DNA of 64,000 bases from Nocardiopsis coralli (GTDB lineage Bacteria > Actinomycetota > Actinomycetes > Streptosporangiales > Streptosporangiaceae): positions 62,001 to 126,000 of the forward strand of contig NZ_JADBGI010000012.1 of NCBI RefSeq assembly GCF_014892575.1, in the 5' to 3' direction. The notes under the pieces are model-generated. The model saw only the letters and a list, made by a program, of their open reading frames with translations. It made no database searches and was not told the DNA's origin. Every line of letters starts with the position of its first letter. Positions within the stretch are counted from its first letter, which is position 1. This document shows positions 59,984 to 64,000 of the stretch, in pieces. A program made the translations under genes and the position numbers.

Positions 59984-61339
59984 GTGACCAGAACACCCCG
60001 CCGCCGACGGCCCCACCTGGCCTGGACGGCCGCCGCCACCTGCACCGCGGGCGTGCTCACCGCAGGCGCCTCCGTGGCTCTGCCCTCCGGCGAGAGCACG
60101 ACCGAGGCCGGGCTGACCGATGCGGGCCAGAGCACGGCCGGCGCGCCCGAGGAGTCGCCAGGGGCGGTGGAGGCCGACGTCCTGTGGGACGAGATCGAGC
60201 AGCCGGCGGAGGAGGACCTGTCCCCCGAGGACGAGGACTTCTTCCGCCCGCCGGACCCGCTGCCGGAGGGCGAACCCGGAGACATCATCCGGGCCGAACC
60301 CGCCGAGGCCTTCACCGACGCCCTGGGTGTCGGCCGTTTCCCCGCCGACGTCTGGCGGATCCTCTACCTGTCCACCGACGCGCTCGGCGAACCCATGGCG
60401 GTCAGCGGCACCGTGATGGTCCCCGAGGAGGAGTGGGAGGGTGACGGCGAGCGTCCCCTCGTCTCCTACGCGATCGGCACGCACGGCCTGGGGTCGCACT
60501 GCGCGCCCTCGGTCGGGTTGGAGGAAGGCCTGGAGTACGAGGCGTCCATGATGGAGGACGTCATCGACGACGGGCACGCCCTGGTCGTCACCGACTACGA
60601 GGGCCTGGGCACGCCGAACGAGCACACCTACATGGTCGGCCACTCACAGGGCGCGGCCGTGCTGGACTCCCTGCGCGCCGCGACCCGCCTGTCCGACGCC
60701 GGGATCCCGGAGACCTCCCCCATGGGCGTCACCGGCTTCTCCCAGGGCGGCGGGTCCGCGGTGTGGGCGGCCGAGATGCACCCCGAGTACGCGCCCGAGC
60801 TGGGGCTCGAGGGAGTCGCCGCGGGCGGTGTGCCCGCGGACCTCGACCAGGTCGCCGACCACCTCGACGGCAGTGCGTACTTCACCTTCCTGGCCTTCGC
60901 CGCTTACGGGTACAACGCGGCCTACCCCGAACTCCCCCTGGAGGAGCACCTCACCGAGGAGGGGCGGGAGATGCTCGACGAGGCCGGCGACCTGTGCATG
61001 ATCGAGGCGTTGCCCATCGGCATGTTCGACTCGATGGATGACCTGGTCACCACCGACCTGCTCAACACCCCCGAGTGGCAGGCGCGGCTGGCCGAGAACC
61101 GGCCCGGCGGGAGCTCCCCCGAGGTTCCGGTGTACATGTACCACTCCCCGGAGGACGACGTGATCCCGGTGGAGCAGGCCGAGGAGCTGCGGGACGCCTA
61201 CTGCGCGGCCGGGGCCGAGGTCGAGTGGAACAGCACCGGCTCGGGACTGCACATCACCAGTCTGTTCCTCGACTTCCCGGAGGCCAACGACTGGCTGGGC
61301 GAGCGCTTCGCGGGTGAGCCGGTCGACAGCACCTGCTGA
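59984..61339 (+). CDS. Secretory lipase (LIP family)
   Basis: 451 residues; GTG start. RTPRRRRPHLAWTAAATCTA shows a twin-arginine-like basic region and hydrophobic core, so export is likely. An acidic linker (about 40-100) precedes a LIP-family alpha/beta hydrolase. Nucleophile Ser is in VTGFSQGGGSAVW, Asp in YHSPEDDVIPVEQAEEL and His in GSGLHITSLF, an intact triad. In the mycolate region of M. tuberculosis the thioesterase/lipase Rv3802c lies beside fadD32 and Ag85 genes. The family differs, but the parallel is suggestive. Substrate unknown. Confidence 0.87.
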   Translation: MTRTPRRRRPHLAWTAAATCTAGVLTAGASVALPSGESTTEAGLTDAGQSTAGAPEESPGAVEADVLWDEIEQPAEEDLSPEDEDFFRPPDPLPEGEPGDIIRAEPAEAFTDALGVGRFPADVWRILYLSTDALGEPMAVSGTVMVPEEEWEGDGERPLVSYAIGTHGLGSHCAPSVGLEEGLEYEASMMEDVIDDGHALVVTDYEGLGTPNEHTYMVGHSQGAAVLDSLRAATRLSDAGIPETSPMGVTGFSQGGGSAVWAAEMHPEYAPELGLEGVAAGGVPADLDQVADHLDGSAYFTFLAFAAYGYNAAYPELPLEEHLTEEGREMLDEAGDLCMIEALPIGMFDSMDDLVTTDLLNTPEWQARLAENRPGGSSPEVPVYMYHSPEDDVIPVEQAEELRDAYCAAGAEVEWNSTGSGLHITSLFLDFPEANDWLGERFAGEPVDSTC

Positions 61340-61357
61340 CCCCGGCCCGGGGACGGT

Positions 61358-62782
61358 TCAGCCCCGCCGCGGAGAGACGGAAGCGCCGCGGCGGGGCAGC
61401 GTCCACAGGCTCAGCAGACCGCCGAGCGCCACGAGCGCGGCGGCGCTGAGGAGCCCGGTCGAGTAGCCGTGCATGAAGGCCTCCGCCTCCGAACCCCCGC
61501 GGGCCAGCACGGCGTCGCTGCCGGACCCCACCAGCACACCCACGGCGGCGATGCCGAAGATCCCCGACACCTCGCGGGAGACGCTGAAGACCCCGCTCGC
61601 AACGCCCTCGCGGCGCGTGGGAACGGCCCCGAGCACGGCGGACCCGAGGGGTGTGGTCAGGCCCGAGCCCACACCGATCACCACCATCACCGGAAGGAGG
61701 TGGGGATGCCCGTGGCCGGGTTCCAGCAGGGTCACCGCCGCCATCCCGCCGGCGACCAGGAAGAGCCCGGCCGCGACCACGGTGTTGGCCCCGAAACGGC
61801 GCGCCAGGGCCGGGGCGACCGGGGAGACGACCACGACCGCCACGGCCAGCGGCAGGAACGCCAGCCCGGCCGAGGTGGGGGTGAAGCCCAGCACGTCCTG
61901 GAGGAAGATCGAGGTGAAGAAGAAGACCCCGTTCACACCGAGCCCCCACAGCACCTGGGCGGCCACTCCCCCGCTGAACACCCGGTGGGCGAACAGCGAC
62001 AACGGAACCATGGGCGCCGCTGCCCTCCGTTCGACGAGGCCGAAGACCGCGGCGGCGATCCCGGCGACCGCCAGGGCCAGCTGGGTGCGGGGTGCGGTCC
62101 AGCCGATGTCGGGGACGTGGATCAGCGCGAGGGTGAGGGCGGCCAGCGCGACCGTGGACGAGGCCAGCCCCGGTAGGTCGAGGGGCTGCGACGCACCGCG
62201 GCCGTGTGGGAGCACCGCCCGGCCCACGAGCATCGCCGCCACCCCGACGGGCACGTTGACCAGGAAGATCCACCCCCAGTGCGCGTGCTGGCTGATCAGC
62301 CCGCCCAGCACCGGGCCCAGGGCCAGCGCCGCCGCCGACGTGGCCATCCACACCGCGACGCCGAGGGAGCGCCGCCGCTCGTCGCCGGCGGCCGAGACGA
62401 TCGCCAGGGTCGTCGGCAACAGCAGGCCGGCGCCCACACCCTTGACGATCCGGGCGGCGATGAGGGCGGTGGCGCTGTCGGCCGTACCCGCCCACAGGGA
62501 GGCGAGGGTGAACACCCCGAACCCGGTGAGGAACACGGCGCGGTGCCCGTACACGTCGGCGAGCCGCCCGCCGGTGAGCAGGGTCGCCGAGAAGCTGAGG
62601 ATGTACCCGGCGGCCACCCACTCGAGCGTGGTCAGGGACAGTCCGAGGTCGGCGCGGATGCTCGGCAGCGCGACCGTGACGATCGTGTTGTCCAGCATCG
62701 TCAGGAACGCCGCGAGCGCCACTGCCACCAGGACGGGCACGGGCCGCGTGTCCACGGCCGCCTTCTTCTGTATCAGATCCAT
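61358..62782 (-). CDS. DHA2-family (14-TM) drug/lipid MFS exporter
   Basis: 474 residues from the ATG at 62782 (GAGGAGG upstream). Motif D1 is FLTMLDNTIVTVALPSI in helix 1, motif A GGRLADVYGHRAV, and motif C GPVLGGLISQHAHWGWIF in helix 5, which marks an H+-coupled antiporter of the EmrB/QacA group; 14 helices are predicted. It runs opposite to the flanking genes and is convergent with the lipase gene at a distance of 18 bases. It may export the locus product or give self-resistance. A dyad upstream suggests its own regulation. Confidence 0.9.
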   Translation of the reverse strand: MDLIQKKAAVDTRPVPVLVAVALAAFLTMLDNTIVTVALPSIRADLGLSLTTLEWVAAGYILSFSATLLTGGRLADVYGHRAVFLTGFGVFTLASLWAGTADSATALIAARIVKGVGAGLLLPTTLAIVSAAGDERRRSLGVAVWMATSAAALALGPVLGGLISQHAHWGWIFLVNVPVGVAAMLVGRAVLPHGRGASQPLDLPGLASSTVALAALTLALIHVPDIGWTAPRTQLALAVAGIAAAVFGLVERRAAAPMVPLSLFAHRVFSGGVAAQVLWGLGVNGVFFFTSIFLQDVLGFTPTSAGLAFLPLAVAVVVVSPVAPALARRFGANTVVAAGLFLVAGGMAAVTLLEPGHGHPHLLPVMVVIGVGSGLTTPLGSAVLGAVPTRREGVASGVFSVSREVSGIFGIAAVGVLVGSGSDAVLARGGSEAEAFMHGYSTGLLSAAALVALGGLLSLWTLPRRGASVSPRRG

Positions 62783-62830
62783 CGGGGACCTCCTCGCGCC
62801 CCAGTAAGGCACAGGCCGATCGGACCTGAC

Positions 62831-62847
62831 TTGTCAGCGGACGACAA
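62831..62847. promoter_or_regulatory. Dyad before the MFS gene
   Basis: TTGTC-AGCGGAC-GACAA lies 49 bases upstream of the MFS start; CCGTT-GATGT-AACGG follows at 62872-62886. Both are in the relatively A+T-rich divergent gap shared with the polyketide synthase gene and are possible operators. Confidence 0.35.
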
Positions 62848-63004
62848 AAAACCGGCGGCGAATTGACCTTTCCGTTGATGTAACGGACCCGGGGGGCCAC
62901 TAGGTTCGCTGGCATTCCCTTTTCCCCTGCTCTTCATTTTTCCGGATCGCTTTCCCCGACGGTGTCGCATTCGCCGGCACCGACCCCGCAGGAGTGGATT
63001 CGCC

Positions 63005-64000
63005 ATGCGAGAGAGTTCTCCCCCCGACACCCCCGCCGATCCCCGCGGTTCCGACGGCTCCCCCGCCGGGGCCGCCCGGATCCAGGGGTTCCTGGTCGAA
63101 CTGCTGGCGGAGCTGACCGGCACCGACTCCGCAGCCGTGGACATCGATCTCCCCTTCGCGGACCACGGCCTCTCCTCGCGCGACGCCGTCTCCGTCGCGG
63201 GTGAGTTGGAGGAGGAGACCGGCCGGCCGCTCTCGCCCGCCCTCCTGTGGGAGCACCCGACGGTGCGGACCCTGGTCGAGGCGCTTATCGGCGACGCCGA
63301 AGCGGGGCCCGGACCGGCCTCCGTGGAAGGCGGCGACGCGGCCGACGCGGACGACGGCCTGGTCGCGGTGGTCGGGGTCGGCTGCCGCTTTCCCGGAGCG
63401 GACGGCCCCGAGGCCTTCACCGAACTCCTGGCCTCGGGCACCGACCGGATCCGCGACGTGCCCCCGGGACGGTGGGACCGCTACGACGACGGCTCGCCCG
63501 AGACCGCCCGGCTGCTCGCCGCGACGTCCCGGAGGGCCGGGTTCCTCGACGACATCGAGGGGTTCGACGCGGCCTTCTTCCGCATCACCCCGGACGAGGC
63601 CCGTGTGGTGGACCCGCAGCAGCGGATCCTGCTGGAGACCGCGTTGGAGGCCCTGGAGCACGCCGCCCTCCCGCCCGCCGCAGTCGCGGGGACCCGGGCG
63701 GGCGTGTTCGTGGGGGCCTCCTCCACCGAGTACGGGCACGTCACCATGGGCGACCTCAACGGGATCGAGGGGTGGAGCGCCCCCGGCGCCGCGCTCAGTG
63801 TCATCGCGAACCGGCTCTCCTACCAACTCGACCTGCGTGGCCCCAGCCTGACCCTGGGCACCGCCTGTTCGTCCTCGCTGTCCGCCGTGCACACGGCCCT
63901 GCGGTCACTGCGTTCCGGCGAGTGCGACACCGCGCTGGCCGGCGGGGTGAACGTGCTGCTCTCACCGGCGGTGACCGTCGCCTTCGACCGGGCCGGCGGC
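63005..64000 (+). CDS. Polyketide synthase with N-terminal ACP and KS (Pks13-like), 3' part outside window
   Basis: 332 residues are visible, open to the window end. ATG at 63005 with AGGAG upstream. Residues about 25-95 are an acyl carrier domain with the phosphopantetheine Ser58 in DHGLSSRDAVSVAGELEEE, the same GLxSRD form as the N-terminal ACP of Pks13 (Ser55 there). The ketosynthase starts at LVAVVGVGCRFPGADGPEAF and its active-site Cys288 is in LGTACSSSLSAVHTAL (Cys287 in Pks13). ACP-KS at the N-terminus is rare and suits loading by a FAAL, encoded upstream. AT, second ACP and thioesterase domains should follow if it is a true condensase. Confidence 0.9.
   Translation, partial: MRESSPPDTPADPRGSDGSPAGAARIQGFLVELLAELTGTDSAAVDIDLPFADHGLSSRDAVSVAGELEEETGRPLSPALLWEHPTVRTLVEALIGDAEAGPGPASVEGGDAADADDGLVAVVGVGCRFPGADGPEAFTELLASGTDRIRDVPPGRWDRYDDGSPETARLLAATSRRAGFLDDIEGFDAAFFRITPDEARVVDPQQRILLETALEALEHAALPPAAVAGTRAGVFVGASSTEYGHVTMGDLNGIEGWSAPGAALSVIANRLSYQLDLRGPSLTLGTACSSSLSAVHTALRSLRSGECDTALAGGVNVLLSPAVTVAFDRAGG

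Overview
The window is about 70% or more G+C, with strong third-position G/C bias, frequent GTG starts, 4-bp start/stop overlaps and a conservon-type signalling operon. This points to a filamentous or related actinomycete, most like Nocardiopsis/Streptosporangiales by gene content. The genus is an inference; no rRNA or housekeeping marker is present to fix it. I saw no tRNA, rRNA or CRISPR array.

Layout. 0-6.3 kb: a cut-off M23 peptidase gene, a degenerate ABC ATPase plus YhgE/Pip export protein with a TetR regulator, a DUF3592 protein and a VanZ-RDD membrane protein. 6.8-14.6 kb: a conservon (NIT-domain histidine kinase, Roadblock, DUF742, GTPase) followed by two tandem MpaB/rubber-oxygenase-like proteins and an MFS carrier. 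14.7-15.3 kb: a convergent intergenic region holding an unexplained modular repeat. 15.4-25.7 kb: an envelope locus. It contains the three enzymes that make decaprenylphosphoryl-arabinose (UbiA-type phosphoribosyltransferase, DprE1, DprE2), a DUF3068 protein, an acyltransferase, a large GT-C-like membrane protein and two methyltransferases. Its two divergent promoter regions carry matching TNNAACNNGTTNNA operators. 25.7-33 kb: an accessory stretch with two A-rich paralogous lipoproteins, a LigD-type polymerase, an aldehyde dehydrogenase, a solitary TnpB element next to a 5'-truncated NmrA-like gene, and a beta-propeller-like membrane protein.

33-45 kb is mostly core: electron transfer flavoprotein, a Ser/Thr kinase with a phospho-motif-rich linker, enoyl-CoA hydratase, a YkoEDC-type thiamine-precursor ECF transporter under a TPP riboswitch, and a bifunctional penicillin-binding protein. 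45-53 kb is the GlgE alpha-glucan pathway in order (glgE, treS, maltokinase, glgB), with a consensus CRP/GlxR-type site upstream. 53-64 kb begins with an acyltransferase-like membrane protein and then a locus resembling the mycolate condensation system of Mycobacteriales: fatty acyl-AMP ligase, MMPL lipid exporter, Ag85-like secreted esterase, secreted lipase, an MFS exporter on the other strand, and the start of a polyketide synthase with ACP-KS order as in Pks13.

The most unusual theme is that parts of two envelope pathways best known from mycolate/arabinan bacteria (DPA synthesis; FadD32-Pks13-MmpL3-Ag85-like) occur together in what otherwise looks like a non-mycolate actinomycete. In addition, DprE1 carries Ala where the benzothiazinone-reactive Cys387 sits in M. 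tuberculosis.
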